Positions 45,731 through 54,502 of a stretch of DNA of 64,000 bases are shown here, in pieces. Made by a program: the position numbers and the translations under genes. This DNA comes from Leptolyngbya sp. BC1307 (lineage in GTDB: Bacteria > Cyanobacteriota > Cyanobacteriia > Phormidesmidales > Phormidesmidaceae). The stretch covers positions 18,350 through 82,349 of the forward strand of contig NZ_NRTA01000016.1 in the NCBI RefSeq assembly GCF_002286735.1, in the 5' to 3' direction. The notes below the pieces were generated by a model that did no database searches, had not been told where the DNA came from, and saw only the letters and a list, made by a program, of their open reading frames with translations. The stretch's first letter is position 1. Each line of letters starts with the position of its first letter.

Positions 45731-46150
45731 GGCATCTTCGGGTGGTATGTGGAGAAAATGCCGAAAACTTAGCCACCCCAACTTGCCAAAGGTCAGGGTG
45801 GCTATGGCATCATTAACCGTAGCCGCCTGACTGCCTGATTCAGTCTGGGGGGTTAGCTGTCGGTGATTGTTCCTAGCAATCCTCGGCAGCGACTAAGTTT
45901 TCGAGCGGTTGAGCTATTCCCCGCAGGGATACAGCTATGGAAAATAGCGTACCGCTTTCTTTTTGAGGCGTCAACTATTTTTGACTAGAAGTTTTTGTGA
46001 GTACGTAGAGGATGTTGGCTGCTGCTTTGAGGTTGGGATGGGGAGATATCACAGGCGATAGGTTTTGTTGGCACTGTCCTTTGCTGCTAAAGGCTTCAGT
46101 TCGTATGAAGCAGCGCGTATTTGAACAGACTTCTACTGGCCCCTTATTAA
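45731..46150. other. Intergenic region
   Basis: 420 bp left of the 42-bp repeat array. No convincing gene or strong hairpin with T-run found. Confidence 0.4.
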
Positions 46151-46439
46151 AAAGCGTTGCAGCAACAAGGCTTATTGCCTAAGCCGTAAGCAAGAAACAT
46201 TTAAGCAATAAGGCTTTTTGCTTTAAGCGTAACCAGTAATGCTTAAGTGGTAGTGCCTTCGGCTCAATCTGTAACGAGAAACGTTCAAGCGATAAGGCTT
46301 TCTACTTGAGCTGTAACGAGAAACGTTCAAGCGATAAGGCTTTCTACTTGAGCCGTAACAAGAAACGTTAAAACAGTAGTCCTTTCTGCTTATCCATACT
46401 GAGTAGCGCTTAAGTGTCAGCACCTTTCGCTTAGGCAGA
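46151..46439. repeat. Degenerate array of ~42-bp tandem repeats
   Basis: Seven units of 38-43 bp. Units four and five (46274-46315 and 46316-46357) are identical except for one base; the others are diverged. Common elements are a 5' AGAAACGTT, a central AAGGCTTT and a 3' TTGAGC.GTA. Forty-two bases equal 14 codons and the minus strand is open over 66 codons, but neither a start signal nor a known protein is seen. The array ends 12 bp before the stop codon of the NACHT gene. Confidence 0.75.
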
Positions 46440-46450
46440 TCGCCGATAGC

Positions 46451-49400
46451 TCAGTTAGTCAGCTCCCAAAGCACATCTATGCCCCTACCAACGAACTCTT
46501 CGTCTTGATGTTGCTCAATCCAACAAACCAGAACAGGCTTGACCGTATCTGAGCGTTTTCCAAGAGACGTTAGAGACTCAGCGGCGAGAGAACGTACATC
46601 TGAATCGCTATCTTTGAGCAGGAGGAGCAGCCCAGAGACAACGGCTTCAGAGGTATCGCCAATCTGAACCAAGGACTCAGCGGCGAGAGAACGTACATCT
46701 GAATCGCTATCTTTGAGCAGGAGGAGCAGCCCAGAGACAACGGCTTCAGAGGTATCGCCAATCTGAACCAAGGACTCAGCGGCGCTAGAACGTACCCATA
46801 AATCGTCATCTTTGAGGAGGAGGAGCAGTCCAGAGACAACAGCTTCAGAGTTATTGCCAATCCGACCCAAGGACACAGCGGCGCTAGAACGTACCCATAA
46901 ATCGTCATCTTTGAGGAGGAGGAGCAGTCCAGAGACAACAGCTTCAGAGTTATTGCCAATCCGACCCAAGGACACAGCGATGCTAGAACGTACCTGTGAA
47001 TTGTCATCTTTGAGAAGGAAGAGCAGTTCAGAGACAACGACTTCAGAAGTATTGCCAATCCGACCCAAGGACGCAACGGCGCGATAGCGTACCTCTGAAT
47101 CGTCATCTTTGAGGAGGAGGAGCAGTTCAGAGACAACGGCCTCAGAGGTATCGCCAAGCTGACCCAAAGACGTAGCGGTGCTGGAACGTACCTCTGAATT
47201 GTCATCTTTGAGAAGGAAGAGCAGTTCAGAGACAACGGCTTCAGAGGTATTGCCAAAATCACCCAAGGACGCAGCGACGCTAGAACGTACCTGTGAATCG
47301 TCATCTTTGAGGAGAAGGAGCAGTTCAGAGACAACGGCCTCAGAGACATTGCCAAGCTGAACCAAGGACTCAGCGGCGCGATAGCTTACCTGTGAATTGT
47401 CATTTTTGAGGAGGAGAAGCAGTTCAGAGACAACGGCCTCAGAGGCATTGCCAAGCTGACCTAAGGACTCAGCGACGATATAGCGTACCCCCAAACCGTC
47501 ATTTTTGAGGAGGAGAAGCAGTTTAGAGACAACGGCCTTAGAGGTATTGCCAAGCTGAACCAAGGATTCAGCGGCGCGATAGCTTACCTGTGAATTGTCA
47601 TTTTTGAGGAGGAGAAGCAGTTCAGAGATAACGGCCTCAGAGGCATTGCCAAGCTGTCCCAAGGACTCAGCGGCGCGATCACGTACCCATGAATCGTCAT
47701 CTTTGAGAAGGAGGAGCAGACTAGAGACAACGGCTTCAGAGGTATTGCCAATCTGAACCAAGGACGCAGCGGCGCGATAGCTTAAATCTACATAAATTTT
47801 ATCTTTGAGAAGGAAGAGCAGTTCAGAGACAACGGCCTCAGAGATATTGCCAAGCTGAACCAAGGACGCAGCGGCGCTAAAACGTACCTGTTGTGAATCG
47901 TCATCTTTGAGAAGGAGGAGCAGTCCAGAGATAACGGCCTCAGAGGTATTGCCAAAATCACCCAAGGACTTAGCGACGTCAGAACGTAGCGACAAATCGT
48001 CATCTTTGAGAAGGAGGAGCAGTTCAGAGACAACGGCCTCAGAGGTATTGCCAAGCTGAACCAAGGACTCAGCGGCGAGATAACGTACCCATGAATCGTC
48101 ATCTTTGAGAAGGAGGAGCAGTCCAGAGACAACGGCCTCAGAGGTATCGCCAAGCAAACCCAAGGACGCAGCGGCGCTAGAACGTACCTCTGAATCGTCA
48201 TCTTTGAGGAGGAGGAGCAGTGCTTGACTAACCTTGTCTGGCTCTAGTTCTCTTTGATATTTTTCAATAAAGTGCCACTGTTCGATGTTCTGCTGATGCT
48301 TTTCTAAAATCTTCATCGCCATTGGTGCAAAAGGCGTATCCCGAAAGCTGCTAATAACACGAAAAACTTCGCGGCGCAGCTTATTGCTTACCAAAGGATG
48401 TGAGCAGATTTCCAGGTTCACCAGTTCGGTTAGTATCTGGTCAATAGTCGCGCGATCAGCTATCTCGGCGTTTTCGGCCAAGCAGCTACCCGCAAACAAT
48501 AGGTCGCGGTGAAGCCACTGCTCATATTCACTATCAGCTTTTAAGATGGTTTTCAATGAGGCTTTAGCCGGAGTTGGCGCTTGCTGTGCCACTAGCAGCA
48601 AAAGCACTTCTCGCCAGTGCGGATCGTGCAGATGCTTTTGAATGTGGTTCTTAGTGTGGGGCACGTAGTCGTCATCATCGGGGTCTTGATCTTCTTGCAA
48701 GTAAAGAATCTCTTGAGAGCACAGATACTCTTGAAAGGTTTTATGAACAAACGCATAGCGATTTTGTCCTTGTTGAGAAAGTAAACCTGCCCGGTCTCTG
48801 ATGATCTTGTCTAAAAAAGCTTCGGCTTCTTCTGTTGCCTGGTAACGTTTCAGTTTTTCAGAGGCTTTCATTTCTCTGATAAACTCGCCAAGCTGTCGAA
48901 TCAGGTCGCCGCGCGCAATCTGCGTTCCGTTCTCTGCATCTTCAACGCTGCCCTGAGTGTGAATCCAATAGGCAAGCTGCTTCATCAGCCGTCGAATGTC
49001 TCGAATATCCAAATGCTTGAGCACCGGGCGAATCGTCAGCTCTTTGTCTTCATCCCAGGTAGAAATCAGCGTCTCAACCGCGCTATGGTACAGTTCGTGT
49101 CGCTGTTTTGGCAGCGTCTTGTACCTGTGAATGACGGCAATAATCGTCAGCAAAAGCGGATTACGCGCAAGCTGTTTTATCCGAGGCTGATTAGAGAGCG
49201 CCTTGCGAAGGCTGCCTTTACGCCGTTCTCGCTCGGTTTCCAAATCGACCCGGCTGTCATACCAATGATTGATAAAGGTTTCAATTTTGGCATCATCAAA
49301 GGGCAACAGCTCGTAATGCGGATACTGGTCGCGGCTAAAGTAGTCGTCGCGATACCCGGCAGGGCGAGAGGTGATGAGAGTAGGGCAGCGATCGCAAGCC

Positions 49401-50491
49401 CCCAAAAAAGTCTCAATCTTCTCAACCACTTTACGACGCTGCGTATTATCGGCAACTTCGTCCAATCCATCCAGCAAAATCAGTGCTTCCCCGGTCTTCA
49501 GCCAATGCTGAAAAAAGCCCGCAGGAATGCCATCAACCCCCAAATCATTTTCAGCGAACTGCGTCAAAAATTCCAACACCGACAGGTCAGGGCTACGCGC
49601 CAGATCGCGAATGCGAATCAGCACCGGGAAGTGCCGACCAAAGCTCACTGCTGAACTGTCTGCCGCAGCCTTCTCTTCTGCCTGCTCCGATACGGCTGTT
49701 ACCACCAAGTAGTTAATCAGCGTTGTCTTCCCCGCACCCGGCGCACCCAAAAGCACAACTCGCTGCCCACCCCCCTCATTTAACAGCTCAACCGCAGAAA
49801 TAGTCCGCTGGTCTGTCGCTTGACCTTTCATGAGCAAAAGCTGCTGCCGTTGCTCCCACTGAATCAGCTTTTGCTCATCTGAGGCAATCTCTACTGAGGG
49901 CGGCTCAGCTATCTCATAGCGCTTTGAGCTTTGCCTTTGCACATCAGGCATCACAAAAATTCTGGCCAGGTCGCCCGGCTCATCTACAACCGTGCCATCA
50001 ATCGCCATCCCCGAAAAAACAACCTTACCGATCTTGGCCCTGAGCTGTTTGTAGTACGCCTCCTTCGTTACCTGAAAACTTAGGAAGCTATTAGTCTCCT
50101 GAAAATAAGCTTCGGTAAATGCCCGCATCCAAGCTTCAACTAGGTTCGATTGAAGGCCGTTCAGCACTGAATGCGATTCGGCTTCTCTGAGGAAGACTTT
50201 AGTCAGTAGAGCGCTGTCAGGTTTGCCCTGGTTTTGCAGAGGTTTTTGCAGTTCTGTGACTGCCGTTTCCTTAAACGCATTATTCAGAAAACGATCAATC
50301 CCCTGCAATCCGTCTTTTTCATAGGGCGCAAATAGCTCAGGCACCTCTTTCTCAGCCGTACCAACCGCCTGCTTCAAAGCCCGCTCTACGGCAGAAGGGT
50401 TAAGCCGATGGTCAAGGGTTGCGCCCGCCTTCTGCTTGGCCACATCCAGCGCCCAACCGCTCAAAAACGTCCCTATCATCGTCACCACCAT
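46451..50491 (-). CDS. NACHT NTPase with 17 HEAT repeats (bacterial NLR-like)
   Basis: A 1346-residue STAND NTPase. Residues 1-~225 are a helical N-terminal domain without recognisable enzyme motif. The NACHT core follows: Walker A GAPGAGKTT (249-257), Walker B ALILLDGLDEVAD (336-348), LITSRPAGY (372-380), NPLLLTIIAVIHRYKTLP, and the FVHKTFQEYLCSQEIL winged-helix-like end. A middle helical region to ~756 leads to 17 tandem HEAT-like units of 33 residues (757-1319; consensus ELLLLLKDDDSQVRSSAAES and LGQLGNTSEAVVS) plus a short cap. In this architecture the repeats sense a ligand and the N-terminal domain is the effector. bNACHT proteins are known to protect against phage; that this one does is inference. 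Divergent to nothing; the TA pair lies upstream on the same strand. Confidence 0.9.
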   Translation of the reverse strand: MVVTMIGTFLSGWALDVAKQKAGATLDHRLNPSAVERALKQAVGTAEKEVPELFAPYEKDGLQGIDRFLNNAFKETAVTELQKPLQNQGKPDSALLTKVFLREAESHSVLNGLQSNLVEAWMRAFTEAYFQETNSFLSFQVTKEAYYKQLRAKIGKVVFSGMAIDGTVVDEPGDLARIFVMPDVQRQSSKRYEIAEPPSVEIASDEQKLIQWEQRQQLLLMKGQATDQRTISAVELLNEGGGQRVVLLGAPGAGKTTLINYLVVTAVSEQAEEKAAADSSAVSFGRHFPVLIRIRDLARSPDLSVLEFLTQFAENDLGVDGIPAGFFQHWLKTGEALILLDGLDEVADNTQRRKVVEKIETFLGACDRCPTLITSRPAGYRDDYFSRDQYPHYELLPFDDAKIETFINHWYDSRVDLETERERRKGSLRKALSNQPRIKQLARNPLLLTIIAVIHRYKTLPKQRHELYHSAVETLISTWDEDKELTIRPVLKHLDIRDIRRLMKQLAYWIHTQGSVEDAENGTQIARGDLIRQLGEFIREMKASEKLKRYQATEEAEAFLDKIIRDRAGLLSQQGQNRYAFVHKTFQEYLCSQEILYLQEDQDPDDDDYVPHTKNHIQKHLHDPHWREVLLLLVAQQAPTPAKASLKTILKADSEYEQWLHRDLLFAGSCLAENAEIADRATIDQILTELVNLEICSHPLVSNKLRREVFRVISSFRDTPFAPMAMKILEKHQQNIEQWHFIEKYQRELEPDKVSQALLLLLKDDDSEVRSSAAASLGLLGDTSEAVVSGLLLLLKDDDSWVRYLAAESLVQLGNTSEAVVSELLLLLKDDDLSLRSDVAKSLGDFGNTSEAVISGLLLLLKDDDSQQVRFSAAASLVQLGNISEAVVSELLFLLKDKIYVDLSYRAAASLVQIGNTSEAVVSSLLLLLKDDDSWVRDRAAESLGQLGNASEAVISELLLLLKNDNSQVSYRAAESLVQLGNTSKAVVSKLLLLLKNDGLGVRYIVAESLGQLGNASEAVVSELLLLLKNDNSQVSYRAAESLVQLGNVSEAVVSELLLLLKDDDSQVRSSVAASLGDFGNTSEAVVSELLFLLKDDNSEVRSSTATSLGQLGDTSEAVVSELLLLLKDDDSEVRYRAVASLGRIGNTSEVVVSELLFLLKDDNSQVRSSIAVSLGRIGNNSEAVVSGLLLLLKDDDLWVRSSAAVSLGRIGNNSEAVVSGLLLLLKDDDLWVRSSAAESLVQIGDTSEAVVSGLLLLLKDSDSDVRSLAAESLVQIGDTSEAVVSGLLLLLKDSDSDVRSLAAESLTSLGKRSDTVKPVLVCWIEQHQDEEFVGRGIDVLWELTN
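46535..48223 (-). repeat. 99-bp HEAT-encoding tandem array within the NACHT gene
   Basis: Seventeen units of 99 bp (two of 102 bp). Two adjacent pairs are identical at DNA level: 46575-46673 equals 46674-46772, and 46779-46877 equals 46878-46976. Identity falls toward the NACHT side. Recent unit duplication at the 3' end is clear. Confidence 0.93.
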
Positions 50492-50577
50492 ATCTGCTCA
50501 GCGCTCTGCCACAATTGGCCTCATTATGGCGTTTTTGCGGGCTATTGCATACTGAGAACCTTCTGTGCATCTATTCT

Positions 50578-50928
50578 CTACGAACTGCTGAAGCGCACCT
50601 GTGTTTCAGTAACGACGACGAAGGTATCTACTATCTGATCAGCGTAGGTAGAGAGCAACCGTCTGAGAGCCCTGATTTTAGAGGTAGAACGCTGATCTGA
50701 CAATCGTAAAAAAATGACGCCATGGTGGAGTCGATTTTCTCTGTAAACCATTTCACCAAAGTCTCTGTCGTTCGTAACCACGATCCAATTTTCTGCGTAT
50801 GCTTTTGCCAATAGATCGTCGTCACTGGCTCCCCGTAGCTCGTCAAAAACTGAGAAAACTTCGTATCCTTCACTTCGCAGCCATTTTGCGACGGCAGAGC
50901 CTGTGCATTCATCGACAAGAAACCGCAT
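50578..50928 (-). CDS. DUF5615 PIN-like toxin
   Basis: A 116-residue PIN-like protein. MRFLVDECTGSAVAKWLRSEGYEV has the first conserved Asp of the PIN fold, ASDDDLLAKAYAENWIVVTNDRDFGEMV the second acidic cluster with the T-N-D-R-D-F motif, and GVIFLRL closes the fold. DUF5615 proteins pair with DUF433 antitoxins and are thought to be RNases. Its ATG follows the TAA of the DUF433 gene without a gap, as usual for such a pair. Confidence 0.9.
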   Translation of the reverse strand: MRFLVDECTGSAVAKWLRSEGYEVFSVFDELRGASDDDLLAKAYAENWIVVTNDRDFGEMVYRENRLHHGVIFLRLSDQRSTSKIRALRRLLSTYADQIVDTFVVVTETQVRFSSS

Positions 50929-51177
50929 TTACGCAGATTCTGCCGTCAGAGGCATGAAAGTTGCGCTTGCAAGGGACTGCGAAGCAAACAGCAGGCAAGC
51001 TTGAATGTCTGTCAGTGTTAGCCCTTCATATTCATCAAGAATCTCGTCAAAGCTCGAACCATGAGCCAGAAGGTTAAGAATGAAATCGACAGACAGTCGC
51101 GTGCCCCGGATGACAGGTTTTCCGGCTAGCACTTTCGAGTCATGAGAAATTCGCTGTAAAAGCTCCTGGTCAGTCAT
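50929..51177 (-). CDS. DUF433 antitoxin
   Basis: An 82-residue protein: RISHDSKVLAGKPVIRGTRLSVDFILNLLAHGSSFDEILDEYEGLTLTDIQACLLFA is the complete DUF433 helix-turn-helix fold. It is the usual partner of a DUF5615 PIN-like toxin, to which its stop codon is directly joined (TAAATG). It probably binds DNA at its own promoter and neutralises the toxin. AGAGAG before the ATG is a suitable ribosome binding site. Confidence 0.9.
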   Translation of the reverse strand: MTDQELLQRISHDSKVLAGKPVIRGTRLSVDFILNLLAHGSSFDEILDEYEGLTLTDIQACLLFASQSLASATFMPLTAESA

Positions 51178-51283
51178 TGTTTACTCTCTATTACTCGTAT
51201 TTCAAAAAGTGGGGATGCCATTGAGTACAAAAGGGAGAGAAACCGGTAGCATCATGCGTTCTCCATGTCTAAAAAACTAGCCT

Positions 51284-53005
51284 TTAAAAGCCAAGGTCAG
51301 CGATCGCTCCCTCAGCCGCCTTAAACACCGCTGCATCTGACATGGTTTCCCAAGCCGTATCACCAATCTCTTTATAAAACTTTTCATCATAAGGCCGTGT
51401 CCTGACAACAACCGGCATTGGCACCGCATGACCCAACAACAGCGCCTGCTGCTTAGAGTCTAGCTTGGACAATACCGAGCGCAAACTCTGCCCGCCCGAG
51501 ACGCCTGTAAAAATCGCATCAATGTCTTTTTCATCATTCAGCAATGCCGTAATTCTCGTGCCCACCTGAGACATCACCTCATTGTCAATTCCTGAGGGTC
51601 GCTGATCGACTACCAACAAGGTGACAAAATACTTGCGCATTTCACGGGCAATCACGCCAAAGATGGTTTGCCTTGCCGTAGCTGGGTCTAAAAAGCGGTG
51701 GGCTTCTTCGATGGTGATGACGAGGGGCTGAGGGCGATCGCTCGGATTCTTACTCTGCAAAAACCGGTCTGCCTTGCGCACATAGCTCGCATGAATCCGC
51801 CGGGCAATCACATTAGTCGCCAGCATATACGAGAGCATGTTCGACTGCGACCCAAACTCGATCACCACATGCTTACCCGCATCAATCGTCTCCAAGATTT
51901 GGTTTACATAGTTGTGCGGGCAGCTACTGCGAATATACTTCAGCTCTGCCAGGCGGGTGAGCTTGCGCTGCAAAGCCATAATGGACGACTTACTGCCCAT
52001 CTTCACTTCACAAAATTCCTGAATCTCCTCATTGCTGAGCTGCAACAGCCGGTTTATCCAACTGCTACCAAACTCATTGCGCAAGATAATCGCGTTCTCT
52101 AAGCTCGCCTCCGAGAGATTTAGCTCGCGGCTAATCAGCATCAGGTCTTCTACATCGATTTGGTCGAAGCTAATATATAGCTCCTGCGCGTCGTAGACCC
52201 CTCGCCGCTTGGTCGATTCCGGGTCTAGCGTAAATATCTGCACCTGTCCGGGAAAAAGCTGCCTGAGTCCCTTCACTGTGCTAAATTCTTTGCCCTCGCT
52301 GACCGCCTCCCAGCCATACTCCGAGTGCATATCAAAAATCAAATTCACCGCCGCCTGCTTGCGGATAATCCCCGAGAGAATCAGCCGGGCCAAAAAAGAC
52401 TTTCCCGTGCCCGACTTACCAAAAATGCCGTTACTGCGCTCAACAAACCGATCCAGGTCAATGCAAATTGGCACGTCCATATCGATCGGCTGCCCAATCG
52501 CAAAATTACGCCGATGCACGTCATCTTCCCAGCCAAACACCGCCCTAAAGTCTCGCTCAGAGGCATCATACACCTGGCTAAAGTGCCCGGGAATCGTCTT
52601 CACCGGCAGCAGTTGAATCGGCTCGCTAGAGTTCGTCTCGTAGGAAGCTAGCCCATTCGACTTACCGTTTTTCTTCGCGTTCTTGTTCGTGGACTGAGCG
52701 GAGCCGAAGTCCGGCGTAAACATCAGCATCGGCGTCAAATCCACCGTGCCGTAAGTGCCTGAACCGGCCAAGACTTCTTGCAGAAAAATGTTGCTCGGCT
52801 CCGGCGGATTCGCCACAATCCGCTGACTAGCCGTGCCCAGAGCCACATCGGTGAGCATACAGAAAAAGCGCGATCGCACCCCCTGCACCACCAAAAATTT
52901 GCCCACCCGCATTTCTTCGACCAGCACATCCGGGTGCAGCCGAACCTCTAGCCCCTTGCTCAAGGAACCTTGAATCACAGACCCTAATGGATGCGTATCG
53001 CGCAT
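51284..53005 (-). CDS. HerA-like ATPase (DUF87)
   Basis: A 573-residue P-loop ATPase of the HerA/FtsK superfamily. An N-terminal beta-barrel (about 1-100) and a linker are followed by NGIFGKSGTGKSFLARLIL (Walker A at 196-203), LIFDMHSEYGWEAVSEG, PLVITIEEAHRFLDPATARQTIFGVIAREMRKYFVTLLVVDQRPSGIDNEVMSQVGTRI (Walker B near 415 and a sensor arginine region). HerA proteins translocate DNA, often with the NurA nuclease; no nurA is seen next to it, and similar standalone genes are common in cyanobacteria. It lies 106 bp upstream of the TA pair on the same strand. Confidence 0.88.
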   Translation of the reverse strand: MRDTHPLGSVIQGSLSKGLEVRLHPDVLVEEMRVGKFLVVQGVRSRFFCMLTDVALGTASQRIVANPPEPSNIFLQEVLAGSGTYGTVDLTPMLMFTPDFGSAQSTNKNAKKNGKSNGLASYETNSSEPIQLLPVKTIPGHFSQVYDASERDFRAVFGWEDDVHRRNFAIGQPIDMDVPICIDLDRFVERSNGIFGKSGTGKSFLARLILSGIIRKQAAVNLIFDMHSEYGWEAVSEGKEFSTVKGLRQLFPGQVQIFTLDPESTKRRGVYDAQELYISFDQIDVEDLMLISRELNLSEASLENAIILRNEFGSSWINRLLQLSNEEIQEFCEVKMGSKSSIMALQRKLTRLAELKYIRSSCPHNYVNQILETIDAGKHVVIEFGSQSNMLSYMLATNVIARRIHASYVRKADRFLQSKNPSDRPQPLVITIEEAHRFLDPATARQTIFGVIAREMRKYFVTLLVVDQRPSGIDNEVMSQVGTRITALLNDEKDIDAIFTGVSGGQSLRSVLSKLDSKQQALLLGHAVPMPVVVRTRPYDEKFYKEIGDTAWETMSDAAVFKAAEGAIADLGF

Positions 53006-53121
53006 ATTAACCCTGGTTTAGCTACCGCCCAGCGGCATTTGGGTTAATAGTAACGGAAAGCTGAATTTTAGTACATGGGTTCTGCTTAATCGCCTGCTAG
53101 AAGCTATCGCAAATGGCCCGC

Positions 53122-53622
53122 CTAGAACTGATAGCCTACGCCGCCCTGCACAGAAGTTGCCGTGCCGCCACCCGATTCGCCACCAATGGCGAAAATAGCG
53201 TTGCCGAAGATCACCAGATTATTGTCCGTCATGGTGTAGTCTACGCCGGGCTGAAGTACAAAAGCGATATCATCACCCACGGGCGAGCCGTCGCCAGCAG
53301 GCAGAGAGATGCCCGCGCCCAAGTAAACTTCGGTATTGAAGCTGAGCGGATAGTCGTAAGAGACCGTGGGCACAAAGGCGGAGCCATCGCCAATGAAGGC
53401 CGTACCGCGAATCGAAATCGGCAGCTCCAGAATGTTGTAGCGACTGCTGAGCACCAGGGCAAGGTTACTGTCATCACCAAAGCCAACGCCAGCTCCAATA
53501 CCGACATAGCTGCCGTAAGCGGCCTGGGCCTGAGCTGGCGTCTGTAGAGAAACGGCGATCGCTAAACCGCCCAGCGTCAATCCGGCTAAACCAGCCAGCC
53601 GACTCCTAAAATCAGTGATCAT
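53122..53622 (-). CDS. Outer-membrane beta-barrel-like exported protein
   Basis: A 166-residue exported protein. ATG 53622 gives a signal peptide (LAGLTLGGLAIAVSLQTPAQAQA, cleavage near residue 34) and is preceded by GAGGAG; a longer frame to 53790 has no such support. The mature part alternates hydrophobic strands and glycine-rich turns (YGSYVGIGAGVGFGDDSNLALVLSSRYNI, EVYLGAGISLPAGDG) and ends TSVQGGVGYQF, with the terminal Phe typical of outer-membrane barrels. An 8-strand barrel is likely. The leader contains a match to the Yfr1 sRNA core (see regulatory site). Confidence 0.75.
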   Translation of the reverse strand: MITDFRSRLAGLAGLTLGGLAIAVSLQTPAQAQAAYGSYVGIGAGVGFGDDSNLALVLSSRYNILELPISIRGTAFIGDGSAFVPTVSYDYPLSFNTEVYLGAGISLPAGDGSPVGDDIAFVLQPGVDYTMTDNNLVIFGNAIFAIGGESGGGTATSVQGGVGYQF

Positions 53623-53627
53623 CTCGA

Positions 53628-53637
53628 ACTCCTCACA
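53628..53637 (-). promoter_or_regulatory. Possible Yfr1 sRNA target site in the barrel-protein leader
   Basis: On the minus strand the leader reads TGTGAGGAGT, ending five bases before the ATG. This is the exact complement of ten of the eleven bases of the conserved Yfr1 sRNA loop ACUCCUCACAC. Yfr1 is known to block translation of outer-membrane porin mRNAs in picocyanobacteria. The overlap with the ribosome binding site GAGGAG makes part of the match unsurprising. Confidence 0.5.
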
Positions 53638-53872
53638 GTAAATTGAGCGGTACGGAGAAAGGGACGATAGTTCACCCAATACCGGCTGAATATGCAGGTA
53701 ATAACTTACCACGGGGACAGGCGTCAAGATGTTCTTGACAGGCAGGCAAAGCGAACTAATACGCATATTTATAGGAATATAGCTACACACTGTCCAAATA
53801 GTGCGATCTAGACCTGTGAAACCAGATCAGAATTGATAAACTCAACTCAAAGCGTTGCTCAGGTTGTTTTTG

Positions 53873-54445
53873 ATGGTTGCCACACCGCAGACGAAAACTT
53901 ACACCGCTGAAGAATACCTGGCTCTAGAAGTAGAAGCCGAAACTCGCAGTGAGTACCGCAATGGAGAAATCGTATTGATGACTGGTGGAACACCTGAGCA
54001 TAATGCAGTCGCCAGCGCACTGAATGCACTGCTGTGGCATGGCTTACGGCGGAAGCCCTATCAGGTATTCGTGACTGACCAAAGGCTGGCAATTCCCATG
54101 CACAATACCTATGCCTATCCTGATGTGATGGTAGTGCGTAAGCCAGTTGAACTACAGGCAGGGCGAAAAGACACGGTGACCAACGCGATTTTGATTGCTG
54201 AGGTGCTGAGCAACTCGACCAAGAGCTACGACAGAGGTGATAAGTTTGCTATCTATCGGACAATTCCCACATTTCAGGAGTACCTGCTGATTGACCAATA
54301 TCAACCGCACGTAGAGCACCACGTCAAGCAGGGAGAAAATCAGTGGTTGCTAACAGAATACGACGGTAGTCAGGCGATGATCTCGCTTTCGTCCGTACCT
54401 GTAGAGATTGCGATCGCAGATCTCTACGAAAACGTAGAATTTTGA
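53873..54445 (+). CDS. Uma2 family endonuclease-like protein
   Basis: A 190-residue Uma2/DUF820 protein. TYTAEEYLALEVEAETRSEYRNGEIVLMTGGTPEHNAVASALNALL begins it, AYPDVMVVRKP and ILIAEVLSNSTKSYDRGDKFAIYRTIPTFQEYLLID form the nuclease-like core with Asp, Glu and Lys in place. ATG 53873 (MVATPQTKTY) is preferred over an in-frame start 18 bases upstream. It ends 16 bp before the first copy of the ppc 3'-end repeat, next to the DUF4258/DUF2283 pair. Confidence 0.9.
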   Translation: MVATPQTKTYTAEEYLALEVEAETRSEYRNGEIVLMTGGTPEHNAVASALNALLWHGLRRKPYQVFVTDQRLAIPMHNTYAYPDVMVVRKPVELQAGRKDTVTNAILIAEVLSNSTKSYDRGDKFAIYRTIPTFQEYLLIDQYQPHVEHHVKQGENQWLLTEYDGSQAMISLSSVPVEIAIADLYENVEF

Positions 54446-54460
54446 GGTTCGCTCCTTAGA

Positions 54461-54479
54461 CCGTGTTGCGCATCCCGGC
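54461..54479. repeat. Displaced copy of the ppc 3' end (left direct repeat)
   Basis: CCGTGTTGCGCATCCCGGC here is identical to 54961-54979, the last codons of ppc read on the minus strand (Gly-Met-Arg-Asn-Thr). With one mismatch the match extends to 54457-54479. The two copies are exactly 500 bp apart in the same orientation and enclose the DUF4258/DUF2283 pair. Confidence 0.9.
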
Positions 54480-54502
54480 AGTATTAGTATCGAGCATTCG
54501 CT

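Noticed and set aside
46223..46423. 66-codon frame in the 42-bp array
   Set aside because: Open because the unit length is a multiple of three. No ribosome binding site, no recognisable protein; treated as repeat.
46570..47355. 261-codon open frame on the minus strand inside the NACHT gene, plus similar frames at 47788-48201
   Set aside because: The frame is kept open only by the 99-bp repeat period (33 codons) of the true HEAT frame. It has no start signal, and its repeats are the shifted reading of the HEAT units.
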